Assembly (NCBI RefSeq): GCF_008107625.1
Contig: NZ_SDKK01000005.1
Location: forward strand, 106,324-170,323
Direction of reading: 5' to 3'
Source: Zoogloea oleivorans
GTDB taxonomy: Bacteria > Pseudomonadota > Gammaproteobacteria > Burkholderiales > Rhodocyclaceae
DNA: 64,000 nucleotides
Positions within the stretch are counted from its first letter, which is position 1, and each line of letters starts with the position of its first letter. The notes under the pieces are model-generated. The model saw only the letters and a list, made by a program, of their open reading frames with translations, was not told the origin of the DNA and made no database searches. A program made the translations under genes and the position numbers. Below are positions 46,297 to 54,863 of the stretch, piece by piece.

Positions 46297-46893
46297 TCAC
46301 CTCATCACGTAAACAAGCGGGAAGAGGACGATCCACACCAGATCCACCATGTGCCAGTAGGCCGCGCCGCTTTCGATGCTGTTCATGTCGGCCGGCCCGT
46401 AGGCGCCCTGGCGGGTTTTTACCCACAGGACGACGAGGATGACCATGCCGAGGATGACGTGCATGAAATGGAAGAAGGTCAGCGACAGATAGAACATGTA
46501 GAAGGTGTTGGTGGACAGGTTGATGCCGGCCCCGAACTTGTCGGCGTACTCGAAGCCCTTGACCACCAGGAAGCCACCGCCGCAGGCGATGCCGGCCAGT
46601 AGCCAGCGGGCGCCGGTGGCGGAGCGGCTGCGCCCGACGGCTTCGACGGCGCGGGCCACGCACCAGCTGCCGGTGATCAGCAGGACGGTGTTGAAGGCTC
46701 CGGCCTGGCGGTCGAGGGTTTGCTGCATCTCGTTGAAGAGTTCGACGTTGTGGGCCCGGCCGAAAGCGTAGGCGCCAAAAAACACCCCGAAGGCGAGCAG
46801 TTCGGCGAGGATGAAGAACCAGATCGCCAGGTCTCCGGGGGGGGAGGCGGCGGGGCCGCTGTGCGGGGGCGATGTGTCGGGGGAGGTATCCAT
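46297..46893 (-). CDS. norE: NorE, cytochrome c oxidase subunit III-like protein
   Basis: A 198-residue protein with five helices and subunit III marks: LAIWFFILAELLAFGVFFGA, SLTFFHFMHVILGMVILVVL and AAYWHMVDLVWIVLFPLVYV. NorE proteins help NO reductase function but carry no metal site. ATG 46893 (MDTSPDTSPP) is preceded by GGAGGTATC on the coding strand; the longer frame upstream is unlikely. A half-conserved box (TTGAT-N4-CCCAA) at 46928-46941 is too degenerate to call. Confidence 0.88.
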   Translation of the reverse strand: MDTSPDTSPPHSGPAASPPGDLAIWFFILAELLAFGVFFGAYAFGRAHNVELFNEMQQTLDRQAGAFNTVLLITGSWCVARAVEAVGRSRSATGARWLLAGIACGGGFLVVKGFEYADKFGAGINLSTNTFYMFYLSLTFFHFMHVILGMVILVVLWVKTRQGAYGPADMNSIESGAAYWHMVDLVWIVLFPLVYVMR

Positions 46894-47037
46894 GCGCGCA
46901 GTGTCACCGGCGTGGCCTTGCACGGCCTTGATCTGTCCCAATTTCCTGTGCATCGGGCGGCACCGAAAAGTCCCCTCAAGTTTTGGGGTTTTACTGCGTT
47001 AGTAACACTTCGGTTATCAGCACACAGGAACAGGACT

Positions 47038-47976
47038 ATGCGCATTTTGCTTGTGGACGATTCGCGGGCGGTGGCTGCGGTGATCGGCGCACGCCTGGAG
47101 GTGATCGGCCACAAGGTGACGGTTGCCGAGAACGGGGAGGTGGCGCTGGCACGCTTTCGGGAGGCGCTGCCTGATCTGGTGCTGATGGACATCGAGATGC
47201 CGGTGATGAACGGTTTCGAGGCAGCCCAGCGGATTCGTGCGCTGGAGGCCACGCAGGACTGGGCATGGACACCGATCATTTTTCTGACCGCTTCGGACAC
47301 GCCGGAGAATCTGGTGACCGCGATTGAGGCGGGGGGCGACGATTTCATCGCCAAAACGGTGCCGGAAGCCGTGCTCCAGGCCAAGATGAAAGCCATGTCG
47401 CGTATTGCCAGTCTGCGTGCCGAGCTGGCTCACGCCAACGGCAAGCTGGAGGCGCTGGCCCGTCAGGACGGACTCACCGGTCTCTGTAACCGGCGCTACA
47501 TGGATTTGCGTCTTGATCATCAATGGGCGGAGGCCTGCCGCGTGGGCGCGTCTTTCGGCTTGCTGATGCTCGACGTGGATAACTTCAAGAAATACAACGA
47601 TGGCTACGGGCATCTGGCTGGCGACGACTGTCTGCGGGCCATTGCGGCGACACTGGCGGAGGTGGTGGCGAAGGCCAATGCCGCCGGGCTGGTCCGGGAT
47701 GCCTTTGCGGCCCGTTACGGCGGCGAGGAGTTTGCGGTGCTGATTCCCCGCTGTTCGGCGGCTGCCCATGCCGGGCTGGGCGCCAGCCTGGTGGCAGCGG
47801 TGCACGCCCTGGGGATTCCCCATCAGAGCAATGCCGGCTGGGGCTGCGTGACGCTGTCGGTGGGGGGCGCGCACGTGCTGCGCGCCGACGGCAAGCTGGT
47901 GCAGCTGTTCCGCCGCGCGGATGCCCACTTGTATCTGGCCAAGGAAAAGGGGCGCAACCGGGCCGAGATGGACTGA
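47038..47976 (+). CDS. Response regulator diguanylate cyclase (REC-GGDEF)
   Basis: A 312-residue protein of PleD/WspR type. The receiver domain (1-125) has the acidic pocket VDDSR and phospho-acceptor Asp51 in LVLMDIEMPVMNGF. The GGDEF domain shows DGLTGLCNRRY and active site GGEEF at residues 228-232, so it should make c-di-GMP. No R-x2-D inhibitory site lies five residues before it. The ATG 47038 directly follows a CAGGA-rich stretch. It is divergent from norE and has no cognate kinase beside it; the hybrid kinases in this window are candidates. Confidence 0.92.
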   Translation: MRILLVDDSRAVAAVIGARLEVIGHKVTVAENGEVALARFREALPDLVLMDIEMPVMNGFEAAQRIRALEATQDWAWTPIIFLTASDTPENLVTAIEAGGDDFIAKTVPEAVLQAKMKAMSRIASLRAELAHANGKLEALARQDGLTGLCNRRYMDLRLDHQWAEACRVGASFGLLMLDVDNFKKYNDGYGHLAGDDCLRAIAATLAEVVAKANAAGLVRDAFAARYGGEEFAVLIPRCSAAAHAGLGASLVAAVHALGIPHQSNAGWGCVTLSVGGAHVLRADGKLVQLFRRADAHLYLAKEKGRNRAEMD

Positions 47977-47992
47977 GCCCGGTTGCCCGCCT

Positions 47993-50317
47993 TCAGAGGC
48001 GGCTCTGGATTTCCTCGATGTAGCCGAGCATGCCGGTGCGGATACTGGCGGCGTTGCCTTCGTCCGTATCGATGTGCATGGCCAGCCGGTAGGCCGGATT
48101 GACCCGTACCACCACGTCGCCGAAGATCAGTTCCCGCTCGCCTTCGACCCGCACGCGCACGATGTACTTGTCGCGCACGCGGAAGCGCTTGGCGTCTTCC
48201 GGCGTCATGTGGATGTGGCGCTGGGCGCAGATCACGCCCCGCTCGATGGTGGTGCTGCCGGCCGGCCCTTCGAGGGTGATGCCCGGCGTGTTGACCAGGT
48301 CGCCGGATTCGCGGATCGGCGGCTGGATGCCGACCTTGAACTGCTCGGTCATGGCGATCTCGACCTGCGTTTCCTTGCGCGTCGGGCCAAGTACGCGAAC
48401 GTTGGCGATGCGTCCCTTGGGGCCGACCAGGTGCACTTTCTCGGCACAGGCGAACTGGCCGGGCTGGGACAGCTCGTGTTCGGGGGTCAGCTGGTGGCCG
48501 GGGCCAAACAGCTTTTCCACGTCGGCCTGGCACAGGTGGATGTGGTGGGCCGAGATCTCGATCGGAATCGGCGCCTCGGCTTCTTCTTCCTTCATCGCCA
48601 TGATGAGCTGGTTGCGCTCGATGGCCCGCAGGGTTTCCCAGGCCACCAGGCGCTCGTCGTCGTTGGCAATGACCAGGATGGTGACCGGTGAGTCGTCCGC
48701 CGAGATGATGGCGTGGGAGCTTACGGGGCCGAGGTTGCGGTTCTTTTCCTCGTCGAGCTTGATGCCCATGTAGCCGAGACCCTGGCAGGCCAGGCTGCGT
48801 ACGGTGGCGCTGGTTTCACCGATGTCGCCGGTGAAGGCCAGCACGTCGATGCCGCCCATCGCCGCCACGTAGGCGCCGATGTTCTTGCGTACCTGGTAGC
48901 AGAAGGCCTTGTGGGCCAGCAGGGCACGGTGATGGCCGTCGCTGGCGGCGTTCTCGATGTCGTGGATGTTGCTGGAGATGCCGGAGATGCCCTTCAGGCC
49001 GCTCTCGGTATTGATCAGGTTGGACAGCGCCTCCGGCGACATCTTGTGATGTTCGAGCAGGTGGATCATGACTGCCGGGTCGATGCTGCCGGAGCGGCTC
49101 GGCATGATCAGGCCGTCGGTGGGCGTCATGCCCATGCTGGTGTCCACCGAGCGACCGTGGTCGATGGCGCACAGGGAGGCGCCGATGCCCAGGTGGCAGG
49201 AGACGATTTCCAGTTCGCCCAGTTGGCGTTTGAGCACTTCGGCCGACTTCAGCGAGACGTAGCGGTGGGAGGTGCCGTGGAAACCGTAGCGACGGATGCC
49301 GTCCTGCTTGTAGAGGTCGTAGGGCAGGCCGTACAGGTAGGCGTAGGGCGGCAGGGTCTGGTGGAAGGCGGTGTCGAAGACGGCCACGTGGGGCACGTCA
49401 GGCAGCTGCTTCATGGCCTCGCGGATGCCTTCCACGTTGACCGGGTTGTGCAGCGGCGCAAACACCGACAGGGCTTCGATGTCGGCAATCACCGTCGGGG
49501 TGATGACCACAGCGCTGGAGAATTTGCTGCCGCCATGCACGACCCGGTGGCCGACGGAGGAGACGTCTTCCGGGTGGAAGATGAAGCCGTCGCCGAGCAG
49601 GCTGGTGGCGTCGTGGATGACCCGGAACAGCTCGGAGAGCGGGAAGGGATCACAGGTCAGGATCTTGGTCTGGGTGCCCACCACCACGCTGATGCGGGAA
49701 ACGCAGTCGTCCGAATTGTCGATGATGCCGTGCACATCGGAGCCGAGGTCCTGGGTGTCGTAGATGCCGAAGTGAATCTGGCTGAGACCGACATTGAGCA
49801 CCAGCACCTTGCCCGGGGTGTCGGTGTGCAGGGACAGGGCGTAGGGGTCGTCGGACTTGCTCATGGCGCTGCTCTGGTCGGCGACGAGATCCACCGACAT
49901 CGTCCGCATGCGGTCGAGGAGCAGGCGCGACAGATAGCCGACGGCCTTGGGGTTGGTCAGGATCTGGGCGTTGAAGACGCTCAACGGGATCAGCAGCACG
50001 AAGCAGCGGTTGCCGGCGATCACGTCGGCGGTCACGCGGTCACCGGTGAGGGTGGACATCACGCCGAAGACATCGCCTGGTCCGAGCTGGCTGATCACGG
50101 AGCGGGTGCCCGTGTTGTCGGTGACGGAAATCTCCGAGTGGCCGGTGATCATCACGCCGATGAACTTGCCTTCATCACCGGTTTCGAGGATGGCCTCGTT
50201 CCCCTCGTAGGTGGCAAGGTGGCCCTGACGGACGATTTCCTCGACCTTGTCGGCCGGAAAGCTTTCGAACAGACGGACCTGTTCGAGGAAAAACCGTTTC
50301 AGATCAATTTCGCTCAC
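47993..50317 (-). CDS. Three-part fusion: cNMP-binding domain, acetate kinase, PduL phosphotransacylase
   Basis: A 774-residue protein. Residues 1-140 form a cyclic-nucleotide-binding/CRP-like beta-barrel (LGPGDVFGVMSTLTGDRVTA; the usual Glu of the phosphate cassette is Val, the Arg is kept). Residues 168-570 are acetate/propionate kinase: Asn175, GHRVVHGG with Arg258, FDTAFH with Asp315, RRYGFHGTSH, SRSGSIDP with Arg408, and TGDIGET with Glu501. Residues 585-774 are PduL-type phosphotransacylase with HHIHL, QPGQ, GPKGRIANVRVLGPTR, RHIHM and TDEGNAA. One chain could thus turn acyl-CoA into acyl phosphate and then acid plus ATP. The start is GTG 50317 with a weak GAGA site. It stands alone. 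The kinase N-terminal loop (VGLSQIHF) departs from the usual CGSSSLKF. Confidence 0.88.
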   Translation of the reverse strand: MSEIDLKRFFLEQVRLFESFPADKVEEIVRQGHLATYEGNEAILETGDEGKFIGVMITGHSEISVTDNTGTRSVISQLGPGDVFGVMSTLTGDRVTADVIAGNRCFVLLIPLSVFNAQILTNPKAVGYLSRLLLDRMRTMSVDLVADQSSAMSKSDDPYALSLHTDTPGKVLVLNVGLSQIHFGIYDTQDLGSDVHGIIDNSDDCVSRISVVVGTQTKILTCDPFPLSELFRVIHDATSLLGDGFIFHPEDVSSVGHRVVHGGSKFSSAVVITPTVIADIEALSVFAPLHNPVNVEGIREAMKQLPDVPHVAVFDTAFHQTLPPYAYLYGLPYDLYKQDGIRRYGFHGTSHRYVSLKSAEVLKRQLGELEIVSCHLGIGASLCAIDHGRSVDTSMGMTPTDGLIMPSRSGSIDPAVMIHLLEHHKMSPEALSNLINTESGLKGISGISSNIHDIENAASDGHHRALLAHKAFCYQVRKNIGAYVAAMGGIDVLAFTGDIGETSATVRSLACQGLGYMGIKLDEEKNRNLGPVSSHAIISADDSPVTILVIANDDERLVAWETLRAIERNQLIMAMKEEEAEAPIPIEISAHHIHLCQADVEKLFGPGHQLTPEHELSQPGQFACAEKVHLVGPKGRIANVRVLGPTRKETQVEIAMTEQFKVGIQPPIRESGDLVNTPGITLEGPAGSTTIERGVICAQRHIHMTPEDAKRFRVRDKYIVRVRVEGERELIFGDVVVRVNPAYRLAMHIDTDEGNAASIRTGMLGYIEEIQSRL

Positions 50318-50811
50318 GCTGATTCTCGCTTCAAAATGTGGGTGCCGTAGACCAGAGGATAGTCCCCTTGTTGCGATGCAGCAAACGACTATCTCCTCAT
50401 CCGTTGCCTTCAGTGCCTGTCGAACGGGTGCCCCGGGGGGAAAGGAAAGTCGAATGTACTACCCGTAGATGTTGAAAATATAAAGATGGAGGGCGTGGAC
50501 TGCTGGAACGGCAGCGAAATCTGTGTTTTTCAGGGCGTTTTTCATCAAAGACGGGCCTTTTTGTTGGCTATCCAGGTAAAAGCGCCTCCGCTTCGGCACA
50601 GCTTCGCATGGCCGAAATCCTTCCCGCCAGTGTCGATATTCCACTTGGTATTTTTAAGGGCCCGAACAAGCCCGAAGTGATCTGCGGGTTTCCATGGGGC
50701 CGCGTTGCGCGGTGCTGTACCGCGCGGTGGTCGCCGATCAGGTCGGGCTCGTGGCGCTGGAGTCAGCTGTCCGGGCTGCGCCGGGGGACGTACCGGGCGC
50801 GCATCCGGGCC
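50318..50811. other. 494-nt intergenic region without recognised gene
   Basis: It separates the start of the fusion gene from the stop of the bestrophin-like gene, both on the minus strand. The half nearer the fusion gene has lower GC than its surroundings (50440-50660). Short open frames there have no ribosome site or coding-like composition. I see no clear promoter, terminator, repeat or FNR-type box, although the promoter of the fusion gene must lie here. Confidence 0.5.
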
Positions 50812-51753
50812 TCAGTTCAGGCAGTAATCCACCGGCTCCAGCAGTGGCGGGATGTTGGTGTCCACGAGCGCTTCGCGCAGATTCACTTCAATATGCCGGC
50901 ACAGGGCGTTGAGAGGCAAATCGTCCGGTCCGCTGCCGAAGGGCTGCTCGATGGCGTCGCCGACCGCATCCAGCCCGAAGAAGGTGTAAGCCACGAAGGT
51001 CACTACGAAGGGCGTGGTGGCACCGAGGGTGTCCACCAGCCCGAAGGGCAGCAGGAAGCAGTACAGGTAGGCGGTGCGGTGCAGCAGCAGCGCGTAGGGG
51101 AAGGGGATCGGCGTGCCCTTGATCCGCTCGCAGCCGGCGACGGCCGCGGCAAGGGACGACAGGGTCTGGTCTATGCCGCAGGCGATATTGGTGTCGATGC
51201 GGCCGGTGTCGAGACACAGGCGCAGGTCGGTACCCATGCGCTGCAGCAGGTAATCCGGTGGGTTGGTGCTCTTCTGCATGGCCTCCCACTCTTCGGGTTG
51301 CAGGAAGGGCTTGGTGTCGGGGCCGGGAGGTGTGCCGCGCAGGTAATGCCGCGATGCGTGGGCGAGGGCAATGGCCCGATAGATGAAGCGCACCCGTACA
51401 TCGGCCAGGCCATTCGAGGCCAGCGCAGGGCCGTTCTCCTGCACCATCGACAGCACCTGGCGGGACAGGCTGCGGCTGCGGTGGATGAGCTCACCCCACA
51501 GCTTGCGTGCTTCCCAGTAACGGTCGAAGGCCGCGCTGTTGCGAAAACCCAGGAAGATGGCCAGCGCCAGCCCGATCAGCGAAAAGGGCGCAGTGGTAAC
51601 GACGATCTTGTGATTGAGGAGTTCGCCGTGGGCGAGTGTGACAAGGATTGCCGTCAGCGCGTTGCCGGCCAGCGGGACCAGGATGCGCTTGAGGATCGAG
51701 CCCTTGACGATGAAGAACAGGTGGGGGCCGGTGGGGCGGTCACGGATGATCAT
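50812..51753 (-). CDS. Bestrophin-like anion channel (YneE/UPF0187 family)
   Basis: A 313-residue membrane protein of the bacterial bestrophin family. PFSLIGLALAIFLGFRNSAAFDRYWEARKLWGEL is summarised by its marks GFRNSAAFDRYWEARKLWG near residue 75, and the C-terminal part has FVAYTFFGLDAVGDAIEQPF with acidic residues that line the cytosolic domain. About four helices are evident. The start is ATG 51753 (MIIRDRPTGP); the frame stays open upstream into tRNA-Thr, which cannot be coding. It lies 71 nt after the tRNA on the same strand with no terminator between, so readthrough transcription is possible. Confidence 0.88.
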   Translation of the reverse strand: MIIRDRPTGPHLFFIVKGSILKRILVPLAGNALTAILVTLAHGELLNHKIVVTTAPFSLIGLALAIFLGFRNSAAFDRYWEARKLWGELIHRSRSLSRQVLSMVQENGPALASNGLADVRVRFIYRAIALAHASRHYLRGTPPGPDTKPFLQPEEWEAMQKSTNPPDYLLQRMGTDLRLCLDTGRIDTNIACGIDQTLSSLAAAVAGCERIKGTPIPFPYALLLHRTAYLYCFLLPFGLVDTLGATTPFVVTFVAYTFFGLDAVGDAIEQPFGSGPDDLPLNALCRHIEVNLREALVDTNIPPLLEPVDYCLN

Positions 51754-51824
51754 CGGGGCCTGGTATCGCAGCAGCGCACAGCGAAGAAATAACCGGGAAT
51801 GGACCGAGGAACTACAGGGTTCGG

Positions 51825-51899
51825 TGGTGCCCATGGGCAGGATTGAACTGCCGACCTCTCCCTTACCAAGGGAGTGCTCTGCCACTGAGCTACATGGGC
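51825..51899 (-). tRNA. tRNA-Thr(GGU)
   Basis: Read on the minus strand, GCCCATG pairs with CATGGGC and CCA is encoded. The D arm is AGCTCAGTGGCAGAGC, the anticodon arm CTCCC-TTGGTAA-GGGAG with anticodon GGT, and the T arm has GTTCAATC. It follows tRNA-Gly by 102 nt. Confidence 0.96.
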
Positions 51900-52001
51900 T
51901 GAATCACGCAAACGATGGGGACGCCCACCTTACATCTGACTCTCATGATTACCGAGAGTTAAAACCACCGACTTGGTGAGCCAGGTGAAATGCAGAAAAT
52001 C

Positions 52002-52077
52002 TGGAGCGGCAGAAGAGTCTCGAACTCTCGACCTCAACCTTGGCAAGGTTGCGCTCTACCAACTGAGCTACTGCCGC
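52002..52077 (-). tRNA. tRNA-Gly(GCC)
   Basis: On the minus strand, GCGGCAG pairs with CTGCCGC, with encoded CCA. The anticodon arm is CAACC-TTGCCAA-GGTTG with anticodon GCC, and the T loop is GTTCGAGAC. It is upstream of tRNA-Thr and probably shares its transcript. Confidence 0.96.
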
Positions 52078-52313
52078 TTTGTACGCCTTGCATGACGGGC
52101 ATGCAAAAGAGTGCCGGATGCTCCGGGTGAGACAGCTTTTTGCTTGCAACTCTTCGCCTGATAAAGAGTTCATCAACCTGCAAAAAGCGAGGCCGAATAG
52201 TATCAAGGGAAGTGGAAGGAGGCAAGCCCTGGCGCCGCCTTTGGTGCGTGGGTCCGTGCTCTCGGGGTGAAAAAAGGGTTTTTGTTATCATCGGACCGAA
52301 CTGACAAGAAAGC

Positions 52314-52592
52314 GTGGTTAAGCCCGTGGATGCGTTTTTCGGTAATTTTTTTCTTGCACTGTTCCTTGCCGGACTGTTCCGGTTTTTGTGGACGATATGC
52401 GGAATGCTTGTCCGGTCGAAGGATGTCGGGAATGCTGTCTTTGCGGTTGCGCTGCCGTTGTCGATGCTCTATTTGCTGATCGGCAAAATATTGCCGATCG
52501 AGAGCTGGGAAGGCTTTGCCGCCGGGGCTGTCACGGGTGGACTGTGCTGTCTTGCCTGGGCGCGAATGCGGCCGGGCAAAGTGGTGCCATGA
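52314..52592 (+). CDS. Small hypothetical membrane protein
   Basis: A possible 92-residue protein starting at GTG 52314 or GTG 52326. It has three hydrophobic stretches (FFGNFFLALFLAGLFRFLWT, AVFAVALPLSMLYLLIGKIL, GFAAGAVTGGLCCLAWARM). There is no strong ribosome site, and codon use is less GC-biased than in the neighbours. No family is recognised. It could be a genuine small protein or a chance frame; the hydrophobic pattern favours the former. Confidence 0.45.
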   Translation: MVKPVDAFFGNFFLALFLAGLFRFLWTICGMLVRSKDVGNAVFAVALPLSMLYLLIGKILPIESWEGFAAGAVTGGLCCLAWARMRPGKVVP

Positions 52593-52616
52593 GCCGCTTG
52601 CGTGGAGGCTGGTCCG

Positions 52617-52811
52617 CTATTTGCGCAATTGAAAACGCGCCCACCAGTTCAGGCTGGTGCGTTCTGGCGCGGCATGACTGAAGCCGATGAGCGACAGAAG
52701 GTGTTCCCGGCGTCGGTGAGCCATCAGCATTCTTCGCCTGTGTCGCGCAAAGATAATGCTGCCAACGAGCAGGGCACTGATGGCGAATCCAATCACAACG
52801 TTTTCGAGCAT
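52617..52811 (-). CDS. Small single-helix membrane protein
   Basis: A possible 64-residue protein: MLENVVIGFAISALLVGSII is a membrane anchor followed by a very basic segment (ARHRRRMLMAHRRREH). GAGG lies 6 nt before ATG 52811, which is the main support. No family is recognised. It lies 151 nt from the end of the diguanylate cyclase gene in a gap that otherwise holds nothing. Confidence 0.5.
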   Translation of the reverse strand: MLENVVIGFAISALLVGSIIFARHRRRMLMAHRRREHLLSLIGFSHAAPERTSLNWWARFQLRK

Positions 52812-52962
52812 GGCAGACCTCAAGACTGCGAGCTGGCAATGAGTCGGCACAGCGCGGATGGATGCAAACAAGAAACCTTATCGGCCGTTTTTGGGAATCT
52901 TTAAGTGCGTGCGGGTGCACGACTCTCCCTGCGGCCGGTGTTGGTGCTGATCTTGTTCCCTG

Positions 52963-54033
52963 TCAGCCTGCAACCCGGTTGCGTCCTTGCGCCTTGGCCA
53001 GGTACATCGCCTGGTCGGCGCGGCGTTGTAGGGCGGAGATGGTGCTGTCTGTCGGCAGGCTTTGCGACACGCCGATGCTGGCTGACACCTGAATCTGCGT
53101 GTCATCGGCAAGCGATATGCGCATCGCCTGGATTGCCAGGCGCAGCTTCTCGGCCACTTCGCGGGCGCTGTCGGCGGTGGTGTCAGGCAAGAAGAACAGA
53201 AACTCCTCGCCGCCGATACGGCCCAGAACGTCACTTTTGCGGGTGTGGTTGCCCAGCTCCTGTGCCACGGCGCGCAAGACGATATCGCCGGTGGCATGTC
53301 CGTACTGGTCGTTGATGTGCTTGAAGTGGTCGAGATCGATGAACAGCATGGAAGCCGTCTGCCCCTTGCGCTGGGAGATGCGGATCAACTGGTTGGCAAT
53401 GTCGCCAAACGCACGGGGATTCAGCAGGCCCGTCAAGGGATCACGGCTGGCCAGCGCGCGCAGTTCGATGTTGGACATGCGCAAGCGCTCGAAGGCCGAT
53501 TCCGAGCGCCGGGTATAGGTGAATGCCCCGAAACCCGTCACCAGCAGGCTGATGACCAGGGTGGTCAGTGCGTTGGGTGTGAAAGGTGGCGCCATCAGCG
53601 GCTGCGCCATGAGAATGAGGCCGATGGACAGCGCGGTCATCGTCAGGCCGGAACGCGACCCCAGCAGGACGCAGGAGAACATCACTGCCAGATGAAACCA
53701 CAGGACCCGCAGTTCATCGTTGGTGACCCAGATCAGCGCTGATGTGTAAGTCATCAGATTGACCAGGATGAAGGTCGTCGATATGGGCCGCAGCAGTTGT
53801 TTCCGATTGCGCAGGGCGACCATCAGCAGTGCTGTCAGGAGCAGGTTGGCCTGCGTTGCGGCGAGCTGCCGGTGCCCCAGTGAGTTGATGCCTGTCCAGT
53901 CGAGTCCGATGAACAGGCCGGTGGACAGCAGCCCCACCAGCATCAGCGAATTCAGGACGCGGAAGCGCAGTTCAAGGTATTCCTCGTCGGCCGCGAATGT
54001 GATGCCACTGGTCAGCAGAAAATGAAAGGGCAT
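52963..54033 (-). CDS. Membrane-bound diguanylate cyclase
   Basis: A 356-residue protein with about six N-terminal helices (roughly residues 25-180) and a C-terminal GGDEF domain. RDPLTGLLNPRAF opens the domain, LFIDLDHFKHINDQYGHATG binds substrate, and the active site is GGEEF in GRIGGEEFLFF. An R-K-S-D sequence five residues earlier fits the R-x2-D product-inhibition site. It should make c-di-GMP in response to an unknown membrane signal. The start is ATG 54033 (MPFHFLLTSG); the longer frame upstream runs toward the slyD terminator. Confidence 0.9.
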   Translation of the reverse strand: MPFHFLLTSGITFAADEEYLELRFRVLNSLMLVGLLSTGLFIGLDWTGINSLGHRQLAATQANLLLTALLMVALRNRKQLLRPISTTFILVNLMTYTSALIWVTNDELRVLWFHLAVMFSCVLLGSRSGLTMTALSIGLILMAQPLMAPPFTPNALTTLVISLLVTGFGAFTYTRRSESAFERLRMSNIELRALASRDPLTGLLNPRAFGDIANQLIRISQRKGQTASMLFIDLDHFKHINDQYGHATGDIVLRAVAQELGNHTRKSDVLGRIGGEEFLFFLPDTTADSAREVAEKLRLAIQAMRISLADDTQIQVSASIGVSQSLPTDSTISALQRRADQAMYLAKAQGRNRVAG

Positions 54034-54131
54034 GAAGCGTGTGCCGGCGGGGTGTGTTTTGCGGACAAGTGTAGCAAAGGGCTCGGGATGGTACGCAAAC
54101 TGCGCGGCACCTCTGTGCGTGTCTACGGCAA

Positions 54132-54164
54132 GAAAAAACCCGAGGGGCCTGCGCCGCTCGGGTT
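54132..54164 (-). terminator. Rho-independent terminator after slyD
   Basis: On the minus strand, AACCCGAG, a 12-nt loop, CTCGGGTT and then a T-run. It lies about 43 nt past the slyD stop. Confidence 0.85.
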
Positions 54165-54206
54165 GCCAATCCACACCCGTGAGGAGGGTGTAAAGAATGT
54201 GGGCTC

Positions 54207-54692
54207 TTAGTTGCTGTCTTCCGGGTCGATGACGCTGCTGACAGCCAGCTCTTCGGCAGTTGCCGGACGTACGGAGGCAACCGTGCAGGTGAACACGAGG
54301 GCCTTGCCGGCCAGGGGGTGGTTGCCATCCAGCACCACTTTGTCGCCGTCGATTTCGGTGACGCGATAGAGAATGACTTCGTCGTCTTCCTCACCATCTT
54401 CCGGATCGCCCTCAAGCTCCATGCCGACTTCCAGTTCTTCCGGGAGGTCGTCGCGGGACTCGATCTGTACCAGTTCGGCGTCGTATTCACCGAAGGCCTC
54501 GTCCGCGTGCAGCCGGACCTTCACGGTTTCGTTGATACCCTTGCCTTCGAGGGCTTCCTCGATCTTGGGGAAGATGTCGTCGTAGCCGCCGTGGAGGTAG
54601 ACCAGTGGTTCCTTGCCGTCATCGACCAGGGCGCCATCGGGATCGGTGACGCTGTAATTGAGGGTGACGACGCTGTTTTTCACTACTTGCAT
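54207..54692 (-). CDS. slyD: FKBP-type peptidyl-prolyl isomerase SlyD
   Basis: A 161-residue isomerase and chaperone. The FKBP half (NSVVTLNYSVTDPDGALVDD; YLHGGYDDIFPKIEEALEGK) encloses the insert-in-flap domain (about residues 70-125), and GNHPLAGKALVFTCTV closes the fold. The C-terminus (VSSVIDPEDSN) lacks the His/Cys-rich metal-binding tail of E. coli SlyD, so a nickel-delivery role is not supported. AGGAG precedes ATG 54692. It has its own terminator. Confidence 0.93.
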   Translation of the reverse strand: MQVVKNSVVTLNYSVTDPDGALVDDGKEPLVYLHGGYDDIFPKIEEALEGKGINETVKVRLHADEAFGEYDAELVQIESRDDLPEELEVGMELEGDPEDGEEDDEVILYRVTEIDGDKVVLDGNHPLAGKALVFTCTVASVRPATAEELAVSSVIDPEDSN

Positions 54693-54719
54693 GAGGGCTC
54701 CTAAGTTTCTTGATCCAGT

Positions 54720-54734
54720 GCGGAATTATTCCGC
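54720..54734. promoter_or_regulatory. Palindrome in the slyD leader/promoter
   Basis: GCGGAAT-T-ATTCCGC is a perfect 7-bp dyad with a one-base centre, 27 nt before the slyD start codon. It may be an operator or a leader hairpin. The function is not known. Confidence 0.3.
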
Positions 54735-54863
54735 TGCAGGCTGCGCAATGGCGGCTTGCTGGAAGTTTTGGCACTTTAACACTGACAAATATGTGGACGC
54801 ATCCCGGTTAACCCGCCTCGGTGTCCCATCTCCCGGGCTGCTTCAAGGCGCCTGGTGAGTGCC

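Noticed and set aside
46928-46941. FNR/NNR box before norE (TTGATCTGTCCCAA)
   Set aside because: Only one half-site is good, and its centre is about 40 nt from the start codon, leaving no room for a promoter and leader.
50459-50644. Short minus-strand frame upstream of the fusion gene
   Set aside because: No ribosome site, no conserved features, and a low-GC intergenic composition.
51754-51885. N-terminal extension of the bestrophin-like protein
   Set aside because: The extra codons lie within tRNA-Thr and the spacer after it; the family begins at ATG 51753.
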